Origin: JAQIBY01 sp964615585
GTDB taxonomy: Bacteria; Bacteroidota; Bacteroidia; Bacteroidales; ML635J-15
Assembly: GCA_964615585.1 (NCBI GenBank)
Contig: CAZTNS010000022.1
Location: forward strand, 1-28,881
Reading direction: 5' to 3'
Length of the DNA stretch: 28,881 bases
A program made the translations under genes and the position numbers. Below the pieces are notes generated by a model, which was not told where the DNA came from, did no database searches, and saw nothing but the letters and a program-made list of their open reading frames with translations. Below, in pieces: positions 1-7,505 of the stretch. The stretch's first letter is position 1. Each line of letters opens with the position of its first letter.

Positions 1-332
1 TGCGACATTGCGCCTTTGCGGTGAGGAGCTACTTTTACTGACACTGATTAGTTACGACTGTTATTGTGTTTAGTGTTTTTCAGCAGAACCTAAATCCCGG
101 TGCTTTTTAAATGATTGTATGTTGTATTTATTTTCCTGCTTGGCTGGTAAAGAAAATTGTATTTACTTTGTTAAGGTGAAGTCGCCTGAATGAAGGCCCC
201 TGATAAATTCGATGCTATTTAATGTGTGTGGCGGAAATGAAAGTACTAAAGGCGGTCTTTAACATAATTAAATCGGGCGTACGAAACGAATAACAACATC
301 AGAAAATAAATATTAACTAAAAATTTTGTCAA
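1..332. other. Non-coding stretch at the window edge
   Basis: No convincing gene is visible. The first ~25 bases contain a CGCCTTTGCGGTGA string that resembles one arm of the palindromic repeats common in Bacteroidota intergenic DNA; its partner would lie outside the window. Bases 77..93 are an exact inverted match of 17 bases to 23560..23576. AT-rich sequence just before 333 may hold the promoter of the dprA operon, but no clear TAnnTTTG box could be placed. Confidence 0.5.
77..93 (+). repeat. 17-bp dispersed repeat, copy 1 (inverted copy at 23560..23576)
   Basis: The string TTTTCAGCAGAACCTAA at 77..93 is found exactly, on the opposite strand, at 23560..23576. The similarity weakly extends on one side: a TTAGT motif lies just upstream in both. 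Both copies are in non-coding DNA. It may be a fragment of a larger dispersed element, which cannot be delimited from two copies. Confidence 0.5.
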
Positions 333-791
333 ATGATTATAAACAACAAGGAATTAGCAACACGGATACGTCTTGGTTTTATGCTTGGAATTTTTATTTA
401 TCTGGCACTGATTGTTTTGGCTGTAATTTTTCATTGGTCGGAAAAACATTATTTTGAATTGTTCCTAACCCTTGGCTTGTTGCTTGCTATAGCCTGGTTT
501 ATTTCCAAATCTTTTACTTATATTTATTTTAATACTGAAGGATCAAAAATTGTGTTGCGGTATATGGGATTGCAACCCATCCTGGCAGGGAACTATGCCA
601 TCGAAATACCCAAAAGTAAATTTGTTAAATATGAGATTAAAAAAAGTAACCTGGGATTGCGTACTTCAATAATATTGTATCAAAAGACAAATAAGGGCAT
701 ATCAAAATACCCGCCTGTATCTATTAATTCCCTGAGCAAGTCAGAAAGACGGGACATGCTTGATACCCTGGATAAATTGAGTGGGAGATGA
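333..791 (+). CDS. Small membrane protein with possible PH-like cytoplasmic domain
   Basis: 152-residue protein of unknown function. Two hydrophobic segments form a likely helical hairpin at about residues 12-35 and 40-66. The remaining ~85 residues are soluble, rich in alternating hydrophobic strands, and end in a helix with an SLSKSERRDMLDTL motif. This layout (two helices, then a beta-rich domain and a closing helix) recalls bacterial PH/YcxB-like proteins, but that is an inference from shape, not a recognised motif. Its stop codon overlaps the start of the next gene by four bases (ATGA at 788..791), so the two are translationally coupled, and dprA follows 8 bases after the second gene. 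The start was chosen as the first ATG of the frame, after an AT-rich leader. Confidence 0.75.
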   Translation: MIINNKELATRIRLGFMLGIFIYLALIVLAVIFHWSEKHYFELFLTLGLLLAIAWFISKSFTYIYFNTEGSKIVLRYMGLQPILAGNYAIEIPKSKFVKYEIKKSNLGLRTSIILYQKTNKGISKYPPVSINSLSKSERRDMLDTLDKLSGR

Positions 792-1279
792 AAATAATAT
801 GTTTTTGTATGATTCTTTTCTTGTCTATAACCGCTATGAGTCAGTGTAGTAAGAATCAAAGCAGACTTGGTGTCAGGTTGGGAATTATTCAGGGACTATC
901 TTACCAGCATTATATAAGTGAAAATGTTGTTGTCGAAGGTGTTGCTGCAATGTACAGGTGGGATCCTGCGTTGTTTGTTTTTGGACAGTTTTATACTCCT
1001 TATATATTGTCTGATCCACAATTGCGTTTTGTCTTGGCTGCCGGTGTCCATGCCGGTTATTTTAAAGCTTATAAAAACACTGACTGGTTTCCTGACCTTG
1101 TAGATCAGCAGGAAAAATACTTTATTCCTGGTGTGGATTTTCAAATTGGTGTTGATTATGATTTTACAGAATTTCCTGTAAATTTAACACTCGAATACCG
1201 GCCGGCGTATAATATGGCATATCATGTTGGATACTGGTACGGAATTGCCTTAACTGTAAGATATGTCTTTAAAAAATAA
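788..1279 (+). CDS. Predicted small outer-membrane beta-barrel protein
   Basis: 163 residues starting with a signal peptide (hydrophobic stretch up to about residue 18, cleavage near AMSQ). The mature part alternates hydrophobic and polar residues, rich in Gly, Tyr and Phe, and ends in a strand with aromatic residues (TVRYVFKK). This is typical of small 8-stranded outer-membrane barrels in Bacteroidota. No specific function can be assigned. The ATG lies in an ATGA overlap with the preceding gene, with GGGAG just upstream that could act as a ribosome binding site. dprA follows after 8 bases, so all three genes are probably one transcript. Why an envelope protein is paired with dprA is unclear; it may be simple read-through grouping. 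Confidence 0.75.
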   Translation: MKIICFCMILFLSITAMSQCSKNQSRLGVRLGIIQGLSYQHYISENVVVEGVAAMYRWDPALFVFGQFYTPYILSDPQLRFVLAAGVHAGYFKAYKNTDWFPDLVDQQEKYFIPGVDFQIGVDYDFTEFPVNLTLEYRPAYNMAYHVGYWYGIALTVRYVFKK

Positions 1280-1287
1280 TTTTAGCA

Positions 1288-2415
1288 ATGCCATCAGTAG
1301 AACAATATCAGATTGCCATCAGCATGTTGCCTGGAATAGGACCCGTGTCAGCTCGTAATTTAATTGCTGCTTTTGGTGATATTGATGCCTTGTTTAAAAT
1401 GAAGGCAACACACCTAAAGCGCATCAACGGGATTGGAGAATATTTTGCCAATACCATTCTGAAACACAGAGATGCTGCGTTGGAGCGAGCAGAAAAAGAA
1501 CTCCGTTTTATGGAGGCCAATGATGTTGGTCTGGTTTTTCTTACTGATAAAAGCTACCCTGAAAAGTTGAAAGAATGTGCTGATGCTCCGTTGGTTTTGT
1601 ATTACATTGGTGATTTTTCTAATCTTAGTGGTAAATCCATAGCTGTAGTTGGTACCCGTAAATCTACCATCAGGGGAAGAGAAATAACCAAAAAGATGAT
1701 TAAAGAACTGCCCGGAAATGATGTGTATCCGGTTATTGTCAGTGGTCTGGCATATGGTATTGATATAACTGCCCATCAGTCTGCTATGGATAATGACCTG
1801 AAAACAGTTGCTGTTTTTGGCCATGGTTTTGACATTGTTTACCCTGCTGCGCATTCCAGAATCGCTGAAAAGATTGTAAGCAAAGGGGGAGCACTGGTAA
1901 GTGAATTTCATTCGACATCAAAGCGTGATCCTAAAAATTTTGTCAGAAGAAACCGCATCATTGCAGGACTATCAGATGCAACCATTGTTGTTGAATCTGC
2001 CAGGAAAGGCGGTGCCATGGTGACTGCGGATATTGCCAATTCATATAACAGAGATGTATTTGCAGTGCCGGGACGAATAAACGACAAATATTCGATCGGG
2101 TGTAACCATTTAATCAAGACCAACCGTGCTATGCTGATGGAGTCCATGAATGACCTGTTATATATCATGAACTGGAAGGCAAACAAGAAAAAATATGTAT
2201 CCCTTCAGAAGCAAATTGAATTTAATGTACAAATGACAGAAAATGAGAAAATTATTGTCGATTTGCTGACAGAGAAAGAATACTGTGATACTGATTTGTT
2301 AATTAATCTTAGTGGCCTTAATATTGCTGATTTATCTGTTGCGTTGCTCAACCTTGAAATGAAAGCATTAATTAAGGCTTTGCCTGGTAAGATTTATGCC
2401 CTTAATACGGCGTAA
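1288..2415 (+). CDS. dprA: DNA-processing protein DprA (Smf)
   Basis: 375 residues, normal for DprA. In naturally transformable bacteria DprA binds incoming single-stranded DNA and loads RecA on it; it is also kept in many species not known to transform. Visible domains: an N-terminal helix-hairpin-helix part (residues ~8-70, LPGIGPVSARNLIAAFG), the Rossmann-like DprA core (about 100-300) with VVGTRKSTIRG near residue 119, SGLAYGIDITAHQSA, NRIIAGLSDATIVVE, and AVPGRINDKYSIGCNHLI, and a C-terminal winged-helix part (about 310-375). The gene follows the barrel gene by 8 bases, pointing to an operon with the two small envelope genes. No competence genes lie nearby. Assignment is secure from the core motifs. 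Confidence 0.96.
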   Translation: MPSVEQYQIAISMLPGIGPVSARNLIAAFGDIDALFKMKATHLKRINGIGEYFANTILKHRDAALERAEKELRFMEANDVGLVFLTDKSYPEKLKECADAPLVLYYIGDFSNLSGKSIAVVGTRKSTIRGREITKKMIKELPGNDVYPVIVSGLAYGIDITAHQSAMDNDLKTVAVFGHGFDIVYPAAHSRIAEKIVSKGGALVSEFHSTSKRDPKNFVRRNRIIAGLSDATIVVESARKGGAMVTADIANSYNRDVFAVPGRINDKYSIGCNHLIKTNRAMLMESMNDLLYIMNWKANKKKYVSLQKQIEFNVQMTENEKIIVDLLTEKEYCDTDLLINLSGLNIADLSVALLNLEMKALIKALPGKIYALNTA

Positions 2416-2520
2416 AATCTTGACTTTAGTCATAAAATGTTATTAAACACAACAAATAACCGGTAAAGTGCCTGGTAGGCAAAACAATGGGGGGATTATG
2501 CTTGTTGCATATTTAGAAGG

Positions 2521-2557
2521 TTTTTAGGAATTTTACTAAAAACAAATTGTACCTTTG
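2521..2557 (+). promoter_or_regulatory. Candidate Bacteroidota promoter for gdhA
   Basis: TACCTTTG at 2550..2557 fits the Bacteroidota -7 consensus TAnnTTTG exactly. A T-run at about 2521..2525 lies at a suitable distance for the -33 element, but it is not a clear TTTG. The box is 53 bases upstream of the gdhA start. A 5-bp hairpin at 2470..2482 (TGCCT/AGGCA) lies further upstream and is not explained. Confidence 0.45.
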
Positions 2558-2610
2558 CTGTAAATAAAGATGTTAGGTGTAATTTTTAACTTTTTAATAC
2601 ATTATATGTT

Positions 2611-3957
2611 ATGGAAACACAAATAAAAGAATTTATGGATAAGGTTGAAGCAACCAATCCTGCTCAACCCGAATTTATCCAGGCGGTGCATGAAGTGGCT
2701 GAAAAGCTGATTCCGTTTATTGAAGAAAATCCGAAATACAAGGAATCAAAAATCCTTGAAAGAATGGTTGAACCGGAACGTGTGATTATGTTTCGTGTCC
2801 CATGGATTGATGATGATGGCCGTGCACAGGTTAACCGCGGTTACCGTGTGGAATTTAATTCAGCAATTGGCCCCTATAAAGGAGGCTTGCGTTTTCACCC
2901 CAGCGTAACACTTTCAAGTCTGAAATTCCTGGGTTTTGAACAAATTTTCAAAAACTCCCTTACAACCCTTCCTATGGGAGGTGGTAAAGGCGGATCTGAT
3001 TTTAACCCCAAAGGGAAATCAGATGCTGAAATCATGCGTTTTTGCCAGAGTTTTATGTCAGAGTTGTTCCGCCATATTGGCCCCAATACTGATGTGCCGG
3101 CTGGTGATATTGGTGTAGGTGGACGCGAAATTGGTTATATGTTCGGACAATACAAACGCCTGAAAAATGAATTTACCGGCGTTCTTACCGGCAAAGGCCG
3201 CGAATGGGGTGGATCAATAGGCCGCCCTGAAGCAACCGGCTTTGGTGCTGTGTATTTTGCAGCCAATATTTTGAAAACACAAAACAAAGACCTCAAGGGT
3301 AAAACCATTTCTGTCTCAGGTTTTGGTAATGTTGCATGGGGTGCATGCCAGAAAGCTACCGAACTTGGTGGTAAAGTGGTTACTTTATCCGGACCGGATG
3401 GTTATATTTACGATCCCGAGGGAATCATTACCGAGGAAAAATATAATTTTATGCTGGAGCTGAGGGCTACCAATGAAGATATTGTTGCGCCTTACGCTGA
3501 AAGGTTTAGTTCTGCTACTTTCTATCCCGGTAAACGCCCGTGGGAACAGAAAGTGGACATAGCACTGCCTTGTGCATGTGAAAATGAACTTGGGGAAGAA
3601 GATGCGAAACACCTTGTTGATAATGGTGTAATTGCTGTTGTTGAAGGCGCAAACATGCCATGTACACCGGAAGCGGTTGAAATGTTTTACGATCATAAAA
3701 TATTGTTTGCTCCCGGAAAAGCTGCCAATGCTGGTGGCGTGGCTGTATCAGGACTTGAGATGACACAAAACTCCATGCGTCTGAGCTGGACATTCGAAGA
3801 TGTGGACGAAAAACTCCAAAAAATCATGGGAGACATTCACGATCAGTGTGTGCAGTTTGGTAAAGAAGATGATGGCCATATTGATTATATCAAAGGGGCT
3901 AACATCGGTGGGTTTGTTAAAGTCGCTGATGCTATGATAGCCCAGGGCATTGTTTAA
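2611..3957 (+). CDS. gdhA: NADP-specific glutamate dehydrogenase
   Basis: 448 residues, the usual length of hexameric class I enzymes (EC 1.4.1.4). It catalyses reductive amination of 2-oxoglutarate with ammonia to glutamate in the cytoplasm. Visible motifs: the substrate-binding PYKGGLRFHP with Lys near residue 90, the active-site LPMGGGKGGSDF with Lys near 126, PAGDIGVGGREIGYM with the catalytic Asp, and a Rossmann dinucleotide fold starting SGFGNVAWGA near residue 236. The C-terminal part (GVAVSGLEMTQNSMRLSW) matches class I enzymes, and length plus motifs favour NADP, although coenzyme preference is inferred. The gene stands alone: 195 bases after dprA with a promoter-like box at 2550, and a strong terminator directly downstream. 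This suggests independent, possibly nitrogen-dependent, control. Confidence 0.97.
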   Translation: METQIKEFMDKVEATNPAQPEFIQAVHEVAEKLIPFIEENPKYKESKILERMVEPERVIMFRVPWIDDDGRAQVNRGYRVEFNSAIGPYKGGLRFHPSVTLSSLKFLGFEQIFKNSLTTLPMGGGKGGSDFNPKGKSDAEIMRFCQSFMSELFRHIGPNTDVPAGDIGVGGREIGYMFGQYKRLKNEFTGVLTGKGREWGGSIGRPEATGFGAVYFAANILKTQNKDLKGKTISVSGFGNVAWGACQKATELGGKVVTLSGPDGYIYDPEGIITEEKYNFMLELRATNEDIVAPYAERFSSATFYPGKRPWEQKVDIALPCACENELGEEDAKHLVDNGVIAVVEGANMPCTPEAVEMFYDHKILFAPGKAANAGGVAVSGLEMTQNSMRLSWTFEDVDEKLQKIMGDIHDQCVQFGKEDDGHIDYIKGANIGGFVKVADAMIAQGIV

Positions 3958-3988
3958 TACTACATACACAGAAAACATATAAACCTTG

Positions 3989-4031
3989 CAAAAGCTGTAC
4001 AATATTATTTGTGCAGCTTTTGTTATTTTGT
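3989..4031 (+). terminator. Rho-independent terminator after gdhA
   Basis: A 13-bp stem (CAAAAGCTGTACA at 3989..4001 with TGTGCAGCTTTTG at 4010..4022, one G-U pair) closes an 8-base loop and is followed by a T-rich run. It begins 32 bases after the gdhA stop. Confidence 0.85.
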
Positions 4032-4036
4032 TTATG

Positions 4037-4198
4037 AACCGGAAAATTATCCAAAATTAACCGTGTAAATCCGTCATATCTGTGTTATCCGGGTTCAAAT
4101 AAATAGTATAAAATGGAACACAGATAACGCAGATGATACGGATTATCACGGATGGATTTATTTTGGATTTTAAGCTTTGGATTTTGAACTTTCCGGTT
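4037..4198. repeat. Imperfect palindromic element, about 162 bp
   Basis: Nested inverted arms are visible. The outermost is AACCGGAAA (4037..4045) with TTTCCGGTT (4190..4198). The next is ATCCAAAAT (4049..) with ATTTTGGAT (4160..4168). The core arms 4061..4089 and 4123..4151 match at about 23 of 29 positions and enclose a 33-base loop. The right arm carries about 20 extra bases relative to the left. The core (ATCCGT, ATCTGTGTTATC) resembles intergenic repeats I recall from other Bacteroidota genomes, but copy number cannot be checked here. It could act as an RNA hairpin or be a non-autonomous mobile repeat. Confidence 0.75.
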
Positions 4199-4281
4199 TA
4201 TCCGGGTTAGGGAACAACCTGGTACTCATATTTTATTTTCAATGATTCAGAACTTCTGAACCATAGATTATCAGTAAGTTA

Positions 4282-4404
4282 AAATGATATATAAATAAAT
4301 AATATTGTCGTAAAATCAGTTGCCAACTGCCAACTGCCAACTAAATACTTGATGTACGTAATTATTGCGACACTTTTTTATTGCTAAGTCAGGATATCTG
4401 ATGG
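4282..4404 (+). repeat. Dispersed repeat, copy 1 (partner at 20696..20768)
   Basis: Bases 4297..4322 are identical over 26 positions to 20711..20736. Similarity continues on both sides: AAATGAT upstream at 4282, and a GCTAAG-CAGGATA block at about 4383..4395 matching 20747..20760. Relative to the other copy, this one carries an insertion of roughly 50 bases that includes three exact TGCCAAC heptamers at 4321..4341. Both copies are in the same orientation and lie in intergenic DNA. Confidence 0.7.
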
Positions 4405-4429
4405 TTTTATTTTTTCACTTTGTTTTCTT

Positions 4430-4437
4430 TATTTTGC
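4430..4437 (+). promoter_or_regulatory. -7-like box abutting the tatD start
   Basis: TATTTTGC at 4430..4437 resembles the Bacteroidota -7 element (one base shorter than TAnnTTTG) and ends only 3 bases before the ATG at 4441. If used, transcription would start at or almost at the start codon, giving a leaderless or near-leaderless mRNA. The same arrangement is seen before the gene at 22149. Confidence 0.4.
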
Positions 4438-4440
4438 GAT

Positions 4441-5208
4441 ATGTTTATAGATACACATACACATATTTATTTACCGCATTTTAGTGCTGATTTTGGCTCC
4501 ATGATGTTCAAAGCCAAACAAGCGGGCGTGGAAAAAATATTGTTGCCCAACATTGACCGGACAACAGTAAAAGACATGCTATTTTGTGCAGGGTCTTATC
4601 CTGGCAGAGTACATTGTATGATCGGCCTGCATCCGGGATCTGTGAAAGACAATTACATAAATGAACTGGATTACCTGGAAACACTTTTGAAAACAAATGC
4701 TTTTGTGGCCGTTGGTGAAATCGGCATTGACTTGTATTGGGATGATACTTACAAACAACAACAGATTGATGCTTTCCGTACCCAGTGTGAATGGGCTGCC
4801 GGAAAAAATATTCCTGTTTCAATTCATTCCCGGTCGGCTACAAATGAAGTTCTTCAGGTACTGCGATCATTGCCGCGTATACCCAATGGTGTTTTTCATT
4901 GTTTTGAAGGCAATATTTCACAGGCAAAAACAGTTATTGATTTGGGTTTTTTTATTGGAGTGGGTGGTAATGTTACATTTAAAAACAGCCGGCTCCCCAA
5001 TGTTCTCCAAAATATTGATCCAGGGAATTTGGTATTGGAAACAGATGCCCCATACCTTGCACCTCATCCTTACAGGGGAAAACGTAATGAACCAGCTCTG
5101 ATAAGTGTTGTGGCTGAAAAATTGGCAGAAATATATAGCCTGCCGGTGGAAATGATAGCTGAGCTGACCACGACAAATGCCATTGGGTGTTTTAAACTAA
5201 AAAAATAA
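4441..5208 (+). CDS. tatD: TatD family metal-dependent DNase
   Basis: 255 residues, the usual TatD length. The family comprises TIM-barrel metal-dependent hydrolases with 3'-5' exonuclease activity linked to DNA repair; YcfH/YabD-type paralogues are similar, so the exact member is uncertain. All metal ligands are visible: HTH near residues 6-8 (FIDTHTHIYLP), Glu 93 in AVGEIGIDLYW, His 129 in SIHSRSA, His 153 in FHCFEGN, and Asp 202 in LETDAPYLAPHPYRG. A TTG seven codons upstream would extend the frame, but the ATG at 4441 places MFIDTHTH at the terminus as in homologues, so it is preferred. No ribosome binding site is visible; a -7-like box directly precedes the ATG. tRNA-Ser follows 103 bases downstream. 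Confidence 0.93.
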   Translation: MFIDTHTHIYLPHFSADFGSMMFKAKQAGVEKILLPNIDRTTVKDMLFCAGSYPGRVHCMIGLHPGSVKDNYINELDYLETLLKTNAFVAVGEIGIDLYWDDTYKQQQIDAFRTQCEWAAGKNIPVSIHSRSATNEVLQVLRSLPRIPNGVFHCFEGNISQAKTVIDLGFFIGVGGNVTFKNSRLPNVLQNIDPGNLVLETDAPYLAPHPYRGKRNEPALISVVAEKLAEIYSLPVEMIAELTTTNAIGCFKLKK

Positions 5209-5234
5209 ATAATCTGATGTTTTTATGGCAGAAT

Positions 5235-5266
5235 ATTTTTTAGAATAAAAATAATTATTTACTTTG
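5235..5266 (+). promoter_or_regulatory. Candidate promoter of tRNA-Ser
   Basis: TTTACTTTGC with the TACTTTG core at 5260..5266 resembles a Bacteroidota -7 box (one base short of consensus). A T-run at about 5235..5241 lies at the -33 distance. The box is 45 bases upstream of the mature tRNA 5' end, which is reasonable for a short trimmed leader. Confidence 0.4.
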
Positions 5267-5311
5267 CAACGCTTAATGTAATAATGTAATGTTCATTGAG
5301 AAAATAATTAG

Positions 5312-5399
5312 GGAGAGGTGGCCGAGTGGCTTAAGGCGCACGCCTGGAAAGCGTGTATACGGCAACCCTGTATCGGGGGTTCGAATCCCCCTCTCTCCG
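5312..5399 (+). tRNA. tRNA-Ser (anticodon GGA)
   Basis: 88 bases fold as a class II tRNA. The acceptor arm GGAGAGG (5312..5318) pairs with TCTCTCC (5392..5398), with discriminator G at 5399. The D arm is GCC/GGC. The anticodon stem CACGC/GCGTG holds loop CTGGAAA with anticodon GGA at 5346..5348. A long variable arm, typical of serine tRNAs, follows, and the T arm is GGGGG-TTCGAAT-CCCCC. CCA is not encoded, so it must be added after transcription. It reads UCC and UCU codons. Confidence 0.97.
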
Positions 5400-5474
5400 C
5401 ACAAATTAAGATAAGAAAGAAAATTTGTAATATAATTAAATGAAAATAAGTAACATCTAAATGTTTTTTTAACC

Positions 5475-6332
5475 ATGAAAAAGTTATTAGCATTACTCAC
5501 ATTAGCAGGGATACTTATGATAGGAGTATCAACTTCAGTTGCACAAGATGAAACTGAAGAGGTTGACGAGACAACCACCGAACAAGCGGAAGATTCCGCC
5601 AGGGCTGAACAGGCAGAAGAAGAACAGCCTGAAACAAGCGAAGTTGAAGATACTGAAGAAGAAGCTGAAGCTGATGAAGCTGAAGAAGAAAATGGAGCTT
5701 TGCATCAGCAGATTAAAACAAAATTCATTGAAGGTGGTCCTACCTTCATGGGATTTGTGCTTGTTGCTCTGATTCTTGGTTTAGCAATCGCATTTGAGCG
5801 TATCATTTACCTGAATCTGGCTTCAACCAACAGCAAGAAATTGCTTGAAAATGTTGAAAATGCCCTTAATGAAGGAGGAATTGAAGCTGCCAAGGATGTA
5901 TGCAGAAACACCCGCGGCCCCGTTGCCAGTATTTTCTACCAGGGCCTCGACCGCTATGATGCCGGTATTGATGTCGTTGAAAAATCTGTGGTGTCTTATG
6001 GATCGGTTCAAATGGGATTGCTTGAAAGAAACCTGACCTGGATTGCTCTGTTTATTGCCATTGCTCCGATGCTTGGATTTATGGGTACGGTAATTGGTAT
6101 GATCGGGGCTTTTGATGCCATCGAAGCCGCCGGGGATATCAACCCGTCATTGGTTGCAGGTGGTATTAAAGTAGCACTGATTACAACGGTTTCCGGTTTG
6201 ATTGTTGCTGTGATCCTGCAAGTTTTCTACAACTACATCGTTTCCAAAATTGATGCCATCGTTAATGATATGGAAGATGCATCAATAACGTTGATTGACA
6301 TTTTAAATGAATACAAGAATAAAAAAGCATAA
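5475..6332 (+). CDS. exbB: MotA/TolQ/ExbB proton channel protein
   Basis: 285 residues. ExbB forms, with ExbD, the inner-membrane proton channel that energises TonB, or a Tol-like machine. Residues 1-24 are a signal-peptide-like hydrophobic segment ending in VAQ. Residues ~25-75 are a low-complexity acidic tract, more than half Glu and Asp. A membrane segment lies near 92-112 (GFVLVALILGLAIAFERIIYL), a cytoplasmic domain follows, and two further membrane helices lie near 185-245 with the family motif GFMGTVIGMIGAFD. The acidic N-terminal extension is, as I recall, seen in other Bacteroidota ExbB proteins. It is followed after 5 bases by the membrane-protein gene and then two exbD genes, forming one operon ending at the terminator 8020..8052. 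A Tol function cannot be excluded because no tonB or tolB is in view. Confidence 0.93.
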   Translation: MKKLLALLTLAGILMIGVSTSVAQDETEEVDETTTEQAEDSARAEQAEEEQPETSEVEDTEEEAEADEAEEENGALHQQIKTKFIEGGPTFMGFVLVALILGLAIAFERIIYLNLASTNSKKLLENVENALNEGGIEAAKDVCRNTRGPVASIFYQGLDRYDAGIDVVEKSVVSYGSVQMGLLERNLTWIALFIAIAPMLGFMGTVIGMIGAFDAIEAAGDINPSLVAGGIKVALITTVSGLIVAVILQVFYNYIVSKIDAIVNDMEDASITLIDILNEYKNKKA

Positions 6333-6337
6333 ACATT

Positions 6338-6850
6338 ATGTTGAACAAAATATTTAAATATGTATCAATAGCTTTGTTTGTTGCAGCTGCTGTGCTTGCT
6401 GTGTTGTTTTTTGCAAAAGACAGTTCTGCACTGGAAGCCAAATTAATACAGGCAGAACAGTTGCCAAGTGAAGTGAAGGTAGAACGGGTTAACGAAATAG
6501 CCAATAACTGGCATGGTACTATTCTCAATTTTGCCATGGGCTTATTGATAGTGGTGGCAGCCATTAGTGTGCTTGCTGCATTATACAGGTTTGTAAAGTC
6601 TATGATTGAAAGCCGCAGAGGCTTGATTGCCAACCTGGTATCCATTGGCATTATTGCTTTGGTTATTATTCTCGGTTATAGTTTGGCCTCTGAAGCCATT
6701 CCACCCATAGTGGGCATTGATAAACTTGATTTTGAAGTTAACAATGAGGTATCAAAACGGGTCGGGACAGGTTTGTATATTATGTACCTGTTTTTTGGTT
6801 TGGCTATTTTAGGAGCTGTATATACCGAGATTTCAAAAATGTGGAAATAA
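6338..6850 (+). CDS. Conserved membrane protein within the exbBD operon
   Basis: 170 residues, not a member of a family I can name. Four hydrophobic segments are visible: about residues 5-25 (N-terminal, could be an anchor), 50-75, 95-115 and 148-165. A soluble loop of ~25 residues follows the first and another of ~30 residues precedes the last. It sits 5 bases after exbB and 69 bases before the exbD start, and the same gene order is known from other Bacteroidota. An accessory or regulatory subunit of the ExbBD motor is therefore a reasonable inference. No charged residue inside the helices points to proton conduction. Confidence 0.8.
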   Translation: MLNKIFKYVSIALFVAAAVLAVLFFAKDSSALEAKLIQAEQLPSEVKVERVNEIANNWHGTILNFAMGLLIVVAAISVLAALYRFVKSMIESRRGLIANLVSIGIIALVIILGYSLASEAIPPIVGIDKLDFEVNNEVSKRVGTGLYIMYLFFGLAILGAVYTEISKMWK

Positions 6851-6919
6851 ATGTTTTGATTGAAATGATTGAATTTTAGGTTCATTTCATCATGTAAATG
6901 CATTAAAAAACAAAATCTT

Positions 6920-7504
6920 ATGCCCAGACGCGAAACACCGGAAATAAGCGGAGGATCAATGGCGGATATCGCTTTTCTGCTCCTTATTTTCTTCCTCGTT
7001 ACAACCACCATGGATGTGGACACGGGTATAGCGCGTAAATTACCGCCTATGCCTGATGAGGAACAACAGGACGAGGAAGATGTTAAAATTAAAGAGCGTA
7101 ACTTGTTTGTTGTCTTGATTAACAAGAACGATCAACTCCTGGTGGAAGGAGAACTCATGGAAATACGTAACCTGAAAGACGATGCCAAAGAATTTATTTT
7201 GAATGAAAACAATAGTGAAGATCTTCCTGTAAAAGAAGAGGAATACATTCCTGAACTTGGAAAAACCGTGATGGTTCCCCAAGGTGTAATTTCTCTGCAA
7301 AACGACAGGGGAACATCATACGGGAAATACATTACCGTTCAAAATGAACTTGTAGCTGCTTACAATGAAATACGCGAAGATGCTGCTTATGAGTATTTTG
7401 GTAAAAGTTATGAAGATCTGAATGAAGAGCAGAAAATCGGAATCAAAAAATTGTATACCCTGGCTATTTCAGAAGCAGAACCTAAAAACATAGGAGGGAA
7501 ATAA
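6920..7504 (+). CDS. exbD: ExbD/TolR biopolymer transport protein (first copy)
   Basis: 194 residues from the ATG at 6920. A TTG 17 codons upstream extends the frame, but the downstream start gives the standard short cytoplasmic N-terminus (MPRRETPEISGGSMADIAF). ExbD is a single-pass inner-membrane protein whose membrane Asp carries protons; here it is Asp 16 at the head of the helix (about residues 14-32). The periplasmic part is longer than usual (~160 residues against roughly 100), with an acidic insert EEQQDEEDVK after the helix and an extra C-terminal helical tail. It lies between the conserved membrane protein and a second exbD, one base apart from the latter. The two ExbDs may form a heterodimer. 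Confidence 0.92.
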   Translation: MPRRETPEISGGSMADIAFLLLIFFLVTTTMDVDTGIARKLPPMPDEEQQDEEDVKIKERNLFVVLINKNDQLLVEGELMEIRNLKDDAKEFILNENNSEDLPVKEEEYIPELGKTVMVPQGVISLQNDRGTSYGKYITVQNELVAAYNEIREDAAYEYFGKSYEDLNEEQKIGIKKLYTLAISEAEPKNIGGK

Positions 7505-7505
7505 C

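Larger units (their letters stand above)
3958..4440. other. Repeat-rich intergenic region between gdhA and tatD
   Basis: No gene is visible in these 483 bases. In order they hold the gdhA terminator, a long imperfect palindrome (4037..4198), a small perfect inverted repeat TTCAGAA/CTTCTGAA near 4246..4260, and a dispersed repeat (4282..4404) containing three tandem TGCCAAC heptamers. A -7-like box for tatD sits at the very end. Confidence 0.7.

Noticed and set aside
2416..2610. Terminator for the dprA operon
   Set aside because: Only very short hairpins (TGACTTTAGTCA and TGCCT/AGGCA) are present and neither is followed by a T-tract.
5273..5578. Minus-strand frames overlapping tRNA-Ser
   Set aside because: The peptide is a translation of the antisense of a serine tRNA, a well-known source of false gene calls, and it also overlaps exbB.
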